A model generated the notes under the pieces. The model ran no database searches. It was not told the DNA's origin and saw only the letters and a program-made list of their open reading frames with translations. From the NCBI GenBank assembly GCA_024225895.1, contig JAAEMC010000247.1:1-7019 (forward strand): 7,019 nucleotides of DNA, in the 5' to 3' direction. Below are positions 6,843 to 7,019 of the stretch, piece by piece. Position numbers and translations under genes: made by a program. Positions within the stretch are counted from its first letter, which is position 1. Each line of letters starts with the position of its first letter. Source of the stretch: Desulfobacteraceae bacterium. Lineage in GTDB: Bacteria > Desulfobacterota > Desulfobacteria > Desulfobacterales > Desulfobacteraceae.

Positions 6843-7019
6843 CCGCCATTTTAAAACCCGGTTTATCCAATCGCAATCGGGTTCTGCAAAGGACTATCCT
6901 TTCAAGGTATTTTAATTCAAAAAACCAATACGATTATGATAACAATTAAAACCGGCTGTTCAGACCTATTTCTATTGTTATAATTTTTAATTTTTATTCA
7001 ATCTTTTTAATCGGCTTGA
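6843..7019. other. AT-rich 3' region, no gene seen; weak inverted repeats
   Basis: AACCCG (6855-6860) and CGGGTT (6878-6883) can pair across 17 bases, but no T run follows. ATAACAAT (6939-6946) and ATTGTTAT (6974-6981) can pair across 27 bases and are followed by T-rich sequence (6983-6998). This second pair could act as a weak terminator for the protease transcript, but its stem is all A/T-rich. No open frame here looks coding. Confidence 0.3.

Noticed and set aside
6514..6915. 133-codon plus-strand frame overlapping the protease 3' end
   Set aside because: It overlaps the catalytic Ser region of the protease in another frame, and its proline/arginine-rich translation shows no family feature.
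6957..6984. Promoter based on TATAAT at 6979-6984
   Set aside because: No acceptable -35 box lies 16-18 bases upstream (TGTTCA or CTGTTC), and the region is generally AT-rich, so the hexamer alone is not evidence.
6983..7019. End of a converging minus-strand gene at the right edge
   Set aside because: A minus frame from the edge reaches TAA within about ten codons, but that is too short to support a gene.

Overview
The window has a moderate GC content, with short AT-rich spacers and many A and T runs. Its genes look like those of a Gram-negative, probably anaerobic bacterium. The style resembles marine sulfate reducers of the Desulfobacteraceae (Desulfobacterota), but this is an impression from gene content and codon use, with no marker gene to confirm it. 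I see no rRNA, tRNA, CRISPR array, transposase or integrase.

Positions 1-4958, minus strand: a compact three-gene cassette for a surface or secreted glycan. In transcription order it encodes a flippase-like multi-pass membrane protein (4958 to 4011), a GT39/ArnT-type GT-C membrane glycosyltransferase (4006 or 4033 to 2111), and a long protein with two GT4-type glycosyltransferase modules in tandem (2071 to beyond position 1, C-terminus outside the window). The genes overlap or lie within 40 bases of each other and read as one operon. I infer that the cytoplasmic GT4 enzyme builds a lipid-linked sugar, the polytopic proteins handle membrane passage, and the GT-C enzyme transfers sugar on the outer face. 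The end product cannot be named.

Positions 4959-5447: a 489-base divergent regulatory region. A strong sigma-70-like promoter faces left (TTGACA, 17 bases, TATTAT) and drives the glycan operon through a leader of about 200 bases. A second promoter-like pair faces right (TTGACC, 18 bases, TATGAT). Each is overlapped by an inverted repeat. Both leaders contain short coding-looking stretches: one has no start codon, and the other is interrupted at a run of nine T.

Positions 5448-6842, plus strand: a 464-residue, cysteine-free, very acidic protein. It has two ~70-residue repeats spaced exactly 100 residues apart, followed by a chymotrypsin-fold (S1B/V8-like) serine protease domain with an intact His-Asp-Ser triad. 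It has no Sec signal peptide although its composition looks extracellular, so a leaderless route such as type I secretion is likely. The combination of this repeat type with a V8-like protease is the most unusual item here.

Positions 6843-7019: AT-rich non-coding sequence with two weak inverted repeats and no gene that I can support.
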